From positions 1 to 50,716 of the forward strand of contig JAZBOS010000100.1 in assembly GCA_036351255.1 (NCBI GenBank): 50,716 nt of DNA, read 5' to 3'. The first letter of the stretch is position 1. Each line of letters starts with the position of its first letter. Shown here piece after piece: positions 21,367-30,163 of the stretch. Source of the DNA: Bacteroides sp. (GTDB taxonomy: Bacteria > Bacteroidota > Bacteroidia > Bacteroidales > UBA7960). The notes under the pieces are model-generated. The model had not been told where the DNA came from. It ran no database searches and was given only the letters and a program-made list of their open reading frames with translations. Position numbers and translations under genes: made by a program.

Positions 21367-21437
21367 CCTGAAATAACCAACAATAAAACTTCAATCTTGT
21401 TCTAAAAAATTATTTTTTACTTTTTTTATTACGATAT

Positions 21438-21467
21438 GTTGCAAATTAAAACTTTTTCGTAACTTTG
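21438..21467 (+). promoter_or_regulatory. Promoter for the TetR-led operon
   Basis: An exact TAnnTTTG match, TAACTTTG at 21460-21467, follows GTTG (21438-21441) after 18 bp. The predicted start near 21474 leaves a short leader before the ATG at 21491 and excludes the upstream GTG at 21467 as a start codon. The region also separates the operon from the divergent TonB receptor, so a TetR operator is likely here; no clear dyad was found. Confidence 0.6.
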
Positions 21468-21490
21468 TGAAAGTAATTGTAACATTGTAT

Positions 21491-22093
21491 ATGAAAAAAA
21501 CCAGCAGAAAATATACAGCATTAGTGAGCAGTGCAAAGGATCTTTTCTGGAAACATGGTTTCAAGCGGGTTTCAGTGGAAGAGATCTGCCACACTGCTTT
21601 GGTAAGCAAGATGACCTTCTACCGGTATTTTGCAAACAAAACGGAGCTTGCCAAGGCCGTTTTTGACCAGGTGGTTGATGATGCCATCGGCAGGTTTAAG
21701 GGAATCATGGCTGATGATCAAACGAATGCAATGGAAAAGATGCAGCAGATCCTGCAGATGAAACTGGAGGGCACCAATGATATCAGTCCGGAGTTTCTTC
21801 AGGATTTCTACAGTTCTCCTGAACTTGGGCTTTCTTCACACATAGAAAAGAAAACTCATCAGGTTTGGGAAGAGATCATCAAAGATTTCAAACTTGGACA
21901 ACAGAAAGGATGGTTTCGCAAGGATTTTAAACCCGAAGCTTTTTTTGTAATATCAACAAAAATAAGTGAAATGCTTTCCAGTCCCGAATTGCTGAATTTG
22001 TATGACAACCCCCAGGAACTGGTGATGGAGCTGACTAAATTGTTCACTTTTGGAATCGTGCCCGGGGAAGGAAACGAGAAGCCTAGTGAGTGA
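21491..22093 (+). CDS. TetR-family transcriptional regulator
   Basis: A 200-residue DNA-binding repressor or activator. The N-terminal helix-turn-helix is typical (KHGFKRVSVEEICHTALVSK, then MTFYRYFANKTEL), and the rest is the helical ligand-binding domain, which is not diagnostic. I use the ATG at 21491; an upstream GTG at 21467 overlaps the -7 element and would add eight residues not seen in the family. It is the first gene of a same-strand series ending at 27779 and probably controls that operon and perhaps the divergent TonB receptor. The ligand is unknown. Confidence 0.9.
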   Translation: MKKTSRKYTALVSSAKDLFWKHGFKRVSVEEICHTALVSKMTFYRYFANKTELAKAVFDQVVDDAIGRFKGIMADDQTNAMEKMQQILQMKLEGTNDISPEFLQDFYSSPELGLSSHIEKKTHQVWEEIIKDFKLGQQKGWFRKDFKPEAFFVISTKISEMLSSPELLNLYDNPQELVMELTKLFTFGIVPGEGNEKPSE

Positions 22094-22123
22094 CGAGTAT
22101 TGAGAAAAGAAAAAAAATAAGCG

Positions 22124-23260
22124 ATGTTTAAAAGGGCATTCATACTACCTGGATTTTTGATGCTGCTGGTTTTTCAAGGCCACAGCCAGCCTGTTTTTGA
22201 TTTCCAGGGACAGGCCTCTGCCTGGGTCAATGTGAACCCCGGCAATTCGTTACCGCTTTGGGCAGGGGCCCGTTACCTTCCGCAGTTGAATTTCAGCCTG
22301 TTACCGGAGGGGAGCCCCCAAGTTGACTTTGAATTTTCAGCTAACATGAACGGGAGCGGGGGTTTACATCCTTTTGACAGCCTGCACACGGAAGGAAAGA
22401 TCAAACCTTACCGGGCCTGGGCCCGTTTTTCCACCAGCCAGCTGGAAGTTAGGCTGGGTTTGCAGAAGATCAACTTCGGATCAGCCAGCATGCTAAGGCC
22501 ACTGATGTGGTTTGACCAGGTGGACCCGCGCGACCCCCTTCAGCTTACAGACGGAGTCTGGGGATTGCTGGGGAGATATTATTTTCTGAATAATACCAAT
22601 ATCTGGCTATGGGGGTTATATGGTAATGAAGGGCCCAAGACCTGGGAAATAGGCACCACTACGCCAAAGACCCCTGAATACGGAGGGCGTCTGCAGGTCC
22701 CTGTGCCCCGCGGAGAAGGGGCTCTGACCTTCCATCACCGCAAGGCTGACATAGAATTCCCCGGAATGTACATTACATTCCCCGAAATCTCTGAGAACCG
22801 CTATGGATTTGATATCAAGCTGGATGTGGAAGTAGGCTTATGGCTGGAAGGCACCTGGATCAATAAGCGCCAGGATCTTTTCGACTTTACCAACCAGGAA
22901 ATCCTGAACCTGGGAATGGATTATACTTTCAACCTGGGAAATGGACTGAACATAATCCTTGAGCAGTTGCTTTTCTCCTATGACAGGGATCCCTTCGCTT
23001 TAAAAAACAAAACCCATTTCTCAGCTACTTCTCTTTCTTACCCCATAAACATTCTCGACAATATCAGTACCATCTTCTATTACGACTGGACCAACAAACA
23101 TTGGTATTCCTTTGCCAGCTGGCAGCGTCAATTGAACCGGTTCACCTTTTACCTGATGGGGTTCTGGAACCCGGAAACTTTTCAGTTGCCGCAGCAATCG
23201 GAAGGTGCAGAAATGTTTGCCGGAAAAGGTTTTCAGATTATGATCGTGTATAACCACTAA
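22124..23260 (+). CDS. Outer-membrane beta-barrel protein, DUF1302-like
   Basis: A 378-residue exported protein. A signal peptide (about 1-21, ending GHSQP) is followed by alternating polar/aromatic beta-strand sequence rich in Trp, Tyr and Gly throughout (for example AWARFSTSQLEVRLGLQKIN), as in porin-like barrels. It ends in IMIVYNH, not the usual terminal Phe. It lies 30 bp after the TetR gene and 36 bp before an ABC ATPase. In Proteobacteria, DUF1302 barrels commonly accompany LolA-like sorting proteins and lipid exporters, and the gene layout here is comparable, which is why I suggest that affinity; the sequence match itself is weak. Confidence 0.7.
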   Translation: MFKRAFILPGFLMLLVFQGHSQPVFDFQGQASAWVNVNPGNSLPLWAGARYLPQLNFSLLPEGSPQVDFEFSANMNGSGGLHPFDSLHTEGKIKPYRAWARFSTSQLEVRLGLQKINFGSASMLRPLMWFDQVDPRDPLQLTDGVWGLLGRYYFLNNTNIWLWGLYGNEGPKTWEIGTTTPKTPEYGGRLQVPVPRGEGALTFHHRKADIEFPGMYITFPEISENRYGFDIKLDVEVGLWLEGTWINKRQDLFDFTNQEILNLGMDYTFNLGNGLNIILEQLLFSYDRDPFALKNKTHFSATSLSYPINILDNISTIFYYDWTNKHWYSFASWQRQLNRFTFYLMGFWNPETFQLPQQSEGAEMFAGKGFQIMIVYNH

Positions 23261-23296
23261 ATTCTTTGTTCTGACTTCTGACAAAAAAACACCGCC

Positions 23297-23989
23297 ATGG
23301 AAATCATTGAGATCAAAAACCTGGTTAAGCGCTTCCCGATGGGGAAGGGATATTTTACCGCCCTCAGGGAAATAGACCTGAGCTTTGGTAAGGGCGAATT
23401 TGCCGGACTGGTAGGGCCAAGTGGTTCAGGGAAAACCACTCTGCTCAACATCATAGGCTCGCTGGATGTGCCCACAGAAGGAACCGTCAACGTAATGGGG
23501 AAAGGCATTGGCAAACTAAGTCAAAAGGAAGCCGCCCAATTGCGCAAGGAAAGCCTGGGGTTTATTTTCCAGAGTTATAACCTGCTGCAGGTGCATACCG
23601 TGTATGAGAATGTAGAGTTTCCGCTATTATTGCTAAAGCTGGGCGGGGCAGACCGGAAAAGGATGGTGATGGATGCCCTGGAATGGGTAGGTCTTACCGA
23701 CAAGGTCCAGTCCAAGCCCCCTCAGCTTTCAGGGGGAGAGTGCCAGCGCGTTGCTATTGCCCGGGCCATGGTCAAAAGACCATCGCTTGTATTGGCGGAT
23801 GAGCCCACCGCAAACCTGGATGCAGCCAACTCTCATAACATTTTGAAAATGATGGAAAATCTGAACCGAGAGCTGAAAACCACTTTCCTTTTCGCCACCC
23901 ACGACGAGAAGGTGATTAATTACCTGCACCGCAAGATATTTTTGCTGGACGGCAGGGTTGACAATGAGGAAATAATTCAAAAAAATTAA
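23297..23989 (+). CDS. ABC transporter ATPase (LolD/MacB type)
   Basis: A 230-residue cytoplasmic ATPase of the LolD/MacB/FtsE branch. It has Walker A GPSGSGKTT (40-48), a Q-loop FIFQSYNLLQV, the signature LSGGECQRVAIARA (Glu where Gln is more common), Walker B LVLADEPTANLD and switch His in FATHDEK. It lies directly upstream of two FtsX-like permease genes (11 bp to the first), so the three form one transporter. This class extracts lipoproteins or lipids from the inner membrane, or drives periplasmic machines, rather than moving solutes through a pore. Confidence 0.94.
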   Translation: MEIIEIKNLVKRFPMGKGYFTALREIDLSFGKGEFAGLVGPSGSGKTTLLNIIGSLDVPTEGTVNVMGKGIGKLSQKEAAQLRKESLGFIFQSYNLLQVHTVYENVEFPLLLLKLGGADRKRMVMDALEWVGLTDKVQSKPPQLSGGECQRVAIARAMVKRPSLVLADEPTANLDAANSHNILKMMENLNRELKTTFLFATHDEKVINYLHRKIFLLDGRVDNEEIIQKN

Positions 23990-24000
23990 AACACTGAACC

Positions 24001-25176
24001 ATGAGACTCGCAATCAAACTGGCATACCGAAACCTGATCGGGGCCGGGCTGCGAACCTGGCTAAACGTGTTCGTGCTTTCATTTTCCTTTGTTGTGATCA
24101 TTTGGATCAAGGGGATCCTGGTGGGTTGGGATCATCAGGCTAAGACCGACATGACCCAATACCAGATCGCCGGGGGGCAATATTGGCACGAAACCTATGA
24201 TCCTTATGACCCATTGACCCTTGATATCAGCAATGCGCCCATCCCTGGCGAAGTGATGCCTGAAATAGGAGCAGGCGACATGGAACCCACCCTGCTCATT
24301 CCAGGGCACATTTTTCCCCAGGGGCGCATGCAGGCTGTGACCATCACGGGCATCCGGCCGCAACAGACCTTGTGGAAACTTCCTGCTCAAAAGCTGGATA
24401 CCGTTGTGGAGTCTATCCCTGCATTCATTGGCCATATGATGGCCAATAATACTAAACTAAAAACAGGGGACCGGGTTACCCTTCGCTGGCGGGACGCCAA
24501 TGGCACCTTTGATGCTGCAGAGATCGTGATCGTCGACATTTTCTCTTCCAATGTCCCTGCCGTAGAAATGGCCCAGGTTTACATTCCCCTGGACCGCCTG
24601 GAAACATTGACTCTGCTTGAAGGCCATGCCACCATTCTCACTTTCCGCGACCCGGATGCCCCCAGGCCTGAATTAACAGGCTGGACCCTGAAACCCAAAG
24701 AGGTCCTCACCAAACAAGTAGACGACCTGATAAAAACCAAAAGTGCTGCACAGACGGTTCTGTATGCCATATTGCTTTTGCTGGCTATGCTGGCCATATT
24801 CGACACCCAGGTACTTTCCATTTTCAGGCGGCAGAAAGAGATTGGCACCTATATAGCCCTTGGATATACCCGCAGGGAAGTAGTAGGGCTTTTTACCATT
24901 GAGGGCACAATGCATGCCGTACTTGCAGCCCTTGCGGCGACCCTTTATGGCTTACCATTCCTTTACTGGCAGTCAAAAGTAGGCTGGACCCTGCCAATGG
25001 ATGCCAGTGAATTTGGGATGGCAATGGCCCAAACCCTTTACCCGATATATACCCTTGGGCTGGTGGTATCGACCGTATTGCTGATGATGATCACCACAGC
25101 AATTGTCAGCTACCTGCCTTCACGAAAAATTGCCAAAATGAATCCAACTGAAGCTTTAAGGGGGAAACTGCAATGA
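24001..25176 (+). CDS. FtsX-like (MacB/LolC-type) ABC permease 1
   Basis: A 391-residue permease with the FtsX-family layout: an N-terminal helix (about 18-40), a large periplasmic domain (about 45-245) and three C-terminal helices, the first of which begins in the AQTVLYAILLLLAMLAIFD region. The segment RRQKEIGTYIALGYTRREVV after it is the characteristic coupling region, and the end KMNPTEALRG is also typical. It overlaps the next permease gene by 4 bp (ATGA), implying translational coupling and a heterodimeric transporter. Confidence 0.92.
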   Translation: MRLAIKLAYRNLIGAGLRTWLNVFVLSFSFVVIIWIKGILVGWDHQAKTDMTQYQIAGGQYWHETYDPYDPLTLDISNAPIPGEVMPEIGAGDMEPTLLIPGHIFPQGRMQAVTITGIRPQQTLWKLPAQKLDTVVESIPAFIGHMMANNTKLKTGDRVTLRWRDANGTFDAAEIVIVDIFSSNVPAVEMAQVYIPLDRLETLTLLEGHATILTFRDPDAPRPELTGWTLKPKEVLTKQVDDLIKTKSAAQTVLYAILLLLAMLAIFDTQVLSIFRRQKEIGTYIALGYTRREVVGLFTIEGTMHAVLAALAATLYGLPFLYWQSKVGWTLPMDASEFGMAMAQTLYPIYTLGLVVSTVLLMMITTAIVSYLPSRKIAKMNPTEALRGKLQ

Positions 25177-26447
25177 TAAAATTTCTCATCAAAGGATTGA
25201 TTCGCGACAAGAGCCGGAGCCGCCTGCCCATCATTGTGGTAACCATAGGTGTTTTCCTTACCGTTTGGCTCCACGCATATATTAAGGGTTTTATGGGAGA
25301 GACCATAGAACTCAACGCCCGGTTTACTCACGGGCACGTCAAGGTAATGACCCGAGCTTATGCTGAAGAGATGAATCAGCTGCCCAATGATCTGGCCCTG
25401 CTTGATGTTTCTTCCCTGATGGAGGATCTCTCCCAGCAATTTCCTGACATGGAATGGGCTGAGCGCATCCAGTTCGGAGGTCTGCTCGACGTGCCGGATG
25501 AACAGGGTGAAACCCGCGCGCAGGGGCCTGCAGCGGGAATGGGACTGGACCTGCTCTCGAAGGATTCCAGGGAAGCGGAGCGGCTTGGCCTGGAAAGGGT
25601 GCTGGTCAGGGGAAGCCTCCCTGAACAGCCTGGTGAAGCATTGATCAGCGAGGTCTTTTCCAAAAAAATGGACATTCAGCCCGGGGATGAAATCACCCTC
25701 ATTGCCTCCAGCATGAATGGAAGCATGGTCATGTATAATTTCAAGGTATCGGGGACCCTCTCCTTTGGGGTTGAAATGCTCGACAGGGGAACCATTCTGG
25801 CTGACATTGAAGACATCCGCATGGCCCTGGACATGCAGGATGCCGCAGGAGAGATCATTGGTTTTCTTGGCGGGGGGTATTATGAGGATAAACTTGCAAA
25901 GGAAACTGCAGGTGCCTTCAATGCCCAGTATGAAGAGGACCCGGATGAATTTGCCCCTGTAATGAAGACCCTGGGGCAGCAAGGCAGCATGGACACTTAC
26001 ATCCAAATGGCTGGAGTATGGTCGTATTACATCTCTCTCGTTTTCATTTTTGCCATGGGTCTAGTTTTATGGAATGCCGGGCTGCTTGGTGGGCTCAGGC
26101 GGTATGGTGAGGTAGGCGTTCGCCTGGCTATGGGAGAAGAAAAAGGTCACATTTACCGGACCATGATCTATGAATCGGTCATCATTGGTTTGGTGGGCTC
26201 TGTGATCGGTACTTCTTTGGGCCTGCTTCTAGCCTGGTATATGGAGACTCATGGCATAAATATTGAAGGAATGATGGACGGAGCTTCTATGATGATGCCC
26301 AACACCATTCGCTGCCGAATTACCCCACCGGACTTTTACCTAGGATTCATTCCAGGGGTGTTATCCACAGTGATTGGTACCGCCCTTTCAGGTATTGGAA
26401 TTTATAAACGGCAAACAGCCAAGTTGTTTAAAGAGCTGGAAGCTTAA
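25173..26447 (+). CDS. FtsX-like (MacB/LolE-type) ABC permease 2
   Basis: A 424-residue partner of the preceding permease with the same architecture: an N-terminal membrane helix (about 17-34), a large periplasmic domain and three C-terminal helices starting near 288. The coupling segment is GLLGGLRRYGEVGVRLAMG, less canonical than in the first permease. The ATG overlaps the previous stop as ATGA. A distinctive Met-rich loop (GMMDGASMMMPN) precedes the final helix pair. Two different permeases with one ATPase resembles LolCDE more than homodimeric MacB. Confidence 0.92.
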   Translation: MIKFLIKGLIRDKSRSRLPIIVVTIGVFLTVWLHAYIKGFMGETIELNARFTHGHVKVMTRAYAEEMNQLPNDLALLDVSSLMEDLSQQFPDMEWAERIQFGGLLDVPDEQGETRAQGPAAGMGLDLLSKDSREAERLGLERVLVRGSLPEQPGEALISEVFSKKMDIQPGDEITLIASSMNGSMVMYNFKVSGTLSFGVEMLDRGTILADIEDIRMALDMQDAAGEIIGFLGGGYYEDKLAKETAGAFNAQYEEDPDEFAPVMKTLGQQGSMDTYIQMAGVWSYYISLVFIFAMGLVLWNAGLLGGLRRYGEVGVRLAMGEEKGHIYRTMIYESVIIGLVGSVIGTSLGLLLAWYMETHGINIEGMMDGASMMMPNTIRCRITPPDFYLGFIPGVLSTVIGTALSGIGIYKRQTAKLFKELEA

Positions 26448-26462
26448 TTTTGGAAATGAAAA

Positions 26463-27221
26463 ATGAAAATGAAAATGAAAAATTTTAGGACATGTTCATT
26501 GATAATGGGTCTCTTCCTGCTGGCCTCCAAAGGCTTAGCTCAACCTTCGGCTAATGAGATCCTTGATCGTGTGGACCGCAATACTTATTCGGAGACCAGT
26601 ATTTTGGAATCGAGTATGACGATCAATGGACGGAGAGGAAGCAGGACTATGACAGTTCGCACTTATTCAGTGGGTGACACTCAATCGTTTTCCGAGTACC
26701 TCTCACCTCCCCGGGATGCAGGTACAAAAATGCTGAAACTGGAAGACCAGTTATGGATTTATTCGCCTGCCACAGACCGTATCATTCAAATCTCGGGACA
26801 CATGCTGAGGCAGTCGGTAATGGGTTCCGACCTGTCATATGAAGACCTGATGGAAGACCGCAAGTTAACGGATGTATACGAGGCAGAATTTCTGGGAGAA
26901 GAAACCATGGATGGCCGGCCAGCCTATGTGCTTCATTTGAAGGCCAGGGTTCCTGACCTGGCCTATGATTCCAGGAAGATATGGATCGATGCCGAGCGTT
27001 TTGTTCCCTTGCGGGAGGATCTTTTTGCAAAAAGCGGGCAATTGCTGAAAAAAACTATCTTTTCGGATGTAAAGCAAATCGACGGTCGCTGGTATCCCAC
27101 CACCATGGTCTTCAAAGACATGCTCAAACAAGGCGATGGCACGGAATTTAAGGTCCTCACCATCAGATTTAATGAAGACATCCCTGAACACATTTTCAGC
27201 AAAGCTTCACTCAGGAGGTAA
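26463..27221 (+). CDS. LolA-like outer-membrane lipoprotein-sorting protein
   Basis: A 252-residue periplasmic protein. After a signal peptide (about 1-26, ending KGLAQ) comes the LolA-like half-barrel fold pattern: ANEILDRVDRNTYSET, then SSMTINGRRGSRTMTVRTYS, a conserved YLSPPRDAGTKMLKLED strand pair, the DRIIQISGHML segment and the later KIWIDAERFVPLRED. This family of LolA-related proteins is usually coded beside lipid or lipoprotein exporters. It starts 15 bp after permease 2. The start codon lies in a run of ATGAAA units; only the frame from 26463 is open, and later in-frame ATGs at 26469 or 26475 are possible. Confidence 0.88.
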   Translation: MKMKMKNFRTCSLIMGLFLLASKGLAQPSANEILDRVDRNTYSETSILESSMTINGRRGSRTMTVRTYSVGDTQSFSEYLSPPRDAGTKMLKLEDQLWIYSPATDRIIQISGHMLRQSVMGSDLSYEDLMEDRKLTDVYEAEFLGEETMDGRPAYVLHLKARVPDLAYDSRKIWIDAERFVPLREDLFAKSGQLLKKTIFSDVKQIDGRWYPTTMVFKDMLKQGDGTEFKVLTIRFNEDIPEHIFSKASLRR

Positions 27222-27224
27222 AAG

Positions 27225-27779
27225 ATGATCAGCAAATTTTCTAACTGGCTGCTCAGGCAAGCCAATGGGCTCATTATTTTGATCCTTATAGCGCTGCTGG
27301 TGGTTTTCAATCGTTTCCTCTTCCCTTACTTCATTGTTCATTTTGGCCCCGGTGAAGGAATGCCCCTACTCGACACTCTTTTCGGCTTCAGACCCGATCA
27401 GGCCAATTACCTGTTAAGCAGCTACGGGGAGGCAGGAAGGCAGGGATATATAACAACCATTGCGGTAATTGACTCCCTGTATCCATTTGTTTACGGCGGG
27501 TTGATGGCATTCTCCATGAGCTGGACCCTGAAAATGACGGGGTTTCATGGAACGTCCCTGCAGAAGCTAAACCTGCTTCCTGTGACTGCCATGATCTTCG
27601 ACTTTGTAGAGAATGCCGGCATCCTGGGCCTGCTGAAGCTATTTCCACATAAGGCCACTGCCCTGGCTGGCTTCACTTCCATTATGGGTATGGCCAAATG
27701 GGTCCTGGTTTTCCTTTCCATTCTGATCATCATTGGATTGTCGGTTTGGGGCCTGATCAGTTCCTTAAAGAGAAAATGA
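27225..27779 (+). CDS. Four-helix integral membrane protein of unknown function
   Basis: A 184-residue inner-membrane protein with four hydrophobic helices (about 14-36, 80-102, 112-132 and 150-176). I do not recognise the family. The periplasmic-size loop between helices 1 and 2 contains LFGFRPDQANYLLSSYG. It starts only 3 bp after the LolA-like stop, so it is the last gene of the TetR-led operon and is probably an accessory part of the same transport system. Confidence 0.8.
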   Translation: MISKFSNWLLRQANGLIILILIALLVVFNRFLFPYFIVHFGPGEGMPLLDTLFGFRPDQANYLLSSYGEAGRQGYITTIAVIDSLYPFVYGGLMAFSMSWTLKMTGFHGTSLQKLNLLPVTAMIFDFVENAGILGLLKLFPHKATALAGFTSIMGMAKWVLVFLSILIIIGLSVWGLISSLKRK

Positions 27780-27807
27780 GATTCTATGAATTATACAGTC
27801 GGTGTGG

Positions 27808-27838
27808 TTTGGAAAAGATTTAAAAATTTCTACTTTTA
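27808..27838 (+). promoter_or_regulatory. Promoter of the dipeptidase gene
   Basis: TTTG (27808-27811), 19 bp, then TACTTTTA (27831-27838): a complete -33 box and a -7 box with one mismatch to TAnnTTTG. The predicted start near 27845 lies 14 bases before the lipoprotein ATG at 27859, and so argues against the longer reading frame that begins at 27802. Confidence 0.62.
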
Positions 27839-27858
27839 CGCCATTAAAATCTTATCCA

Positions 27859-29097
27859 ATGCAACTACCCCGTTTGATTTCTCTTTTTGCCATGGTTTCC
27901 ATGACAATCGTAATGGTTTCCTGCCAGCCTTCTAAAGAAAAACTGGCGCATAAAGCAAAAGCTATCCACCAGGAGGTGCTCACGCTTGACAGCCATACCG
28001 ATACGCCCTTGCGGATGATGCGCAGCAGTTTCGACATCAGTGAGCGCAATGAATCACAGGGGCGTGCCGGAAAAATCGACTTCCCGCGAATGGCAGAAGG
28101 TGGTCAGGATGCCGCTTTTTTTGCCGTTTTCCTCAGCCAGGGACCACTTAACCCGGAAGCCTATGAAAGGGCGAAGAGTCAAGCCATCGATTTATTCGAT
28201 ATGCTTCACCAGACCCTTGAAAAGCATCCGGATCAGGCCGAATTGGCGCTGACCCCAAAAGACGCTTACCGTTTGGAATCAGAAGGGAAAAGAGCCATTT
28301 ATATCGGACTGGAAAACGGATACCCTGTGGGGGAAGACTTGTCCATGGTGGAAGCTTTTTACGATTTGGGCGCCCGCTACATTACCCTCTCCCATACGCG
28401 TAACAATCAAATATGCGACTCCTCAACCGATGAAGAAGGCCCCCTGCACGATGGGCTTTCCGGTTTCGGCCGTGAAGTGGTCAGCGAAATGAACCGCCTG
28501 GGAATGATGGTAGATGTGAGCCACATCTCTGACAAAGCATTTTATGACGTTCTGGAAGCCACCAAGGCACCTGTCATTGCTTCACACTCCAATGCCAGGG
28601 CCATTTGCAATAATCCTCGAAACCTGGACGACGATATGCTGATTGCACTGGCCGAAAATGGCGGGGTAATACAAATGTGCGTGTTGAGCAGCTATGTAAA
28701 AGAACTTCCGGCCAATGCCCAGCGCGACTCGGCCTTTGCTGCCATGCGTGCCGCCTTCCCTGACCGTGAGCTGCTTTCAGAAGAAGAAATGGATACACTG
28801 CGAAGCATGTGGGACGAGATCAACCGCCAATATCCCGCCCCCATGGCTACCGTGTCCGACCTGGTCGACCACATCGACCACATCGTGAACCTCATCGGCA
28901 TCGATCACGTTGGCATTGGAACCGACTTCGACGGAGGCGGGGCCCTGGAAGACTGCTACGATGTGACCCAAATGGGAAACATTACCCTTGAACTGGTAAG
29001 CCGCGGTTACAGCAAAAAAGACATTGAGAAGATCTGGGCAGGCAATTTCATGCGCGTATTCCGCGAGAACGAAAGGATAGCCGGCAAGCGGTCCTGA
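27859..29097 (+). CDS. Membrane dipeptidase lipoprotein (peptidase family M19)
   Basis: A 412-residue zinc-dependent renal-dipeptidase-type enzyme that hydrolyses dipeptides, often with D-residues. From the ATG at 27859 it has a lipoprotein signal with Cys22 (VMVSC), so it acts anchored in the cell envelope; a longer frame from 27802 would hide this signal. Zinc and active-site motifs are all present: DSHTDTP near the start, GLENGYPVGEDL (bridging Glu), DVSHISDKAFYDV, ASHSNAR and GIGTDFDGG. It has its own promoter and is followed by 130 bp before the MscS gene. The role is probably peptide scavenging or cell-wall peptide recycling. Confidence 0.93.
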   Translation: MQLPRLISLFAMVSMTIVMVSCQPSKEKLAHKAKAIHQEVLTLDSHTDTPLRMMRSSFDISERNESQGRAGKIDFPRMAEGGQDAAFFAVFLSQGPLNPEAYERAKSQAIDLFDMLHQTLEKHPDQAELALTPKDAYRLESEGKRAIYIGLENGYPVGEDLSMVEAFYDLGARYITLSHTRNNQICDSSTDEEGPLHDGLSGFGREVVSEMNRLGMMVDVSHISDKAFYDVLEATKAPVIASHSNARAICNNPRNLDDDMLIALAENGGVIQMCVLSSYVKELPANAQRDSAFAAMRAAFPDRELLSEEEMDTLRSMWDEINRQYPAPMATVSDLVDHIDHIVNLIGIDHVGIGTDFDGGGALEDCYDVTQMGNITLELVSRGYSKKDIEKIWAGNFMRVFRENERIAGKRS

Positions 29098-29227
29098 TCT
29101 TTTCCCCTCCAGATTTGCGCTTTTGGTTAACCAAGGTCTCAATAATGAACCTCACCGCATGTTCTTTGTTGAATATTTAACAACATGGTTTTCCTTGTGG
29201 TTTTTACGTTGATCAATACTCAAATCC

Positions 29228-30163
29228 ATGAAAGTTTTTTCAAGGTTTATTGCTCCTGCTTTTATTTTATTGCTGTCTTTTTTTATGCAGTATGGCATCC
29301 AACCGATCGGCATTGACCATCCTGAGTTTATTGCAGGCATGAAAAAAGCCGGCGAGGTCCTTTTCGTGATTAGTGTCACTTGGGGAATCGTTGCCCTGAT
29401 AAGTATCCTGAAGAATCAGCTACTGAAGAATTATGACCTCAAGGAATCCAATAACCTGGATACGCGAAGAGTGTATACCCAATACAACATCCTTGAAAAA
29501 ATCCTTATTTTTATTGTTATCCTCATCGGAATTGCTGTTGCCTTGATGCTGTTCGAGCAAGTGCGCAACATAGGCATAAGCCTTTTTGCCTCTGCAGGGG
29601 TGGCAGGGATTATCCTCGGTTTATCAGCTCAGAAAGCCTTGGGGTCCATTCTTGCGGGTTTGCAAATAGCCATTACTCAGCCAATTCGTATTGATGACGT
29701 AGTGATCGTTGAAAATGAATGGGGATGGATCGAAGAGATCAATTTGACATATGTAGTAGTACGCCTTTGGGATAAACGACGCTTGGTGGTACCCACAACA
29801 TACTTTCTGGAAAAGCCTTTTCAGAACTGGACACGTACTTCAGCTGACATCCTTGGTTCCGTTTTCCTTTATACGGACTACAGTCTTCCGATAGAAGCCC
29901 TGAGAGAAGAACTTACCCGCCTATTAAAGGCCACCACTCTATGGGACGGAAAGGTGAATGTGTTGCAAGTTACGGATGCAAAGGAACACACAATGGAGAT
30001 CCGTGCCCTGATGAGTGCACCTACCAGTCCGGAAGCCTGGGACCTGCGTGTATATGTGCGTGAGAAACTGATTTCTTTTATACAGCGTGAATATCCTCAA
30101 TGCCTGCCCCGGACCAGGGTAGTTATTAAGGAAAATCCAGAGGACAAAACGGCAATGACTTAA
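29228..30163 (+). CDS. MscS-family mechanosensitive ion channel
   Basis: A 311-residue inner-membrane channel that should open on membrane tension during osmotic downshock. It has four hydrophobic helices (about 8-24, 42-62, 91-110 and 116-145) against three in Escherichia coli MscS. The last, pore-lining one contains GVAGIILGLSAQKALGSILA with the Gly/Ala packing of TM3. The following beta domain has PIRIDDVVIVENEWGWIEEI and RRLVVPTTYFLEKPFQNWTR, both family hallmarks. It overlaps the stop of the minus-strand otsA gene by 4 bp tail to tail. Its position beside a trehalose cluster fits a shared role in osmotic adaptation. Confidence 0.93.
   Translation: MKVFSRFIAPAFILLLSFFMQYGIQPIGIDHPEFIAGMKKAGEVLFVISVTWGIVALISILKNQLLKNYDLKESNNLDTRRVYTQYNILEKILIFIVILIGIAVALMLFEQVRNIGISLFASAGVAGIILGLSAQKALGSILAGLQIAITQPIRIDDVVIVENEWGWIEEINLTYVVVRLWDKRRLVVPTTYFLEKPFQNWTRTSADILGSVFLYTDYSLPIEALREELTRLLKATTLWDGKVNVLQVTDAKEHTMEIRALMSAPTSPEAWDLRVYVREKLISFIQREYPQCLPRTRVVIKENPEDKTAMT

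Noticed and set aside
25110..26006. A 298-codon minus-strand frame inside the permease genes
   Set aside because: Antisense to two clear FtsX-like permeases, with no domain signal.
27802..27858. N-terminal extension of the dipeptidase to 27802
   Set aside because: It runs through the TTTG-N19-TACTTTTA promoter and hides the lipoprotein signal.
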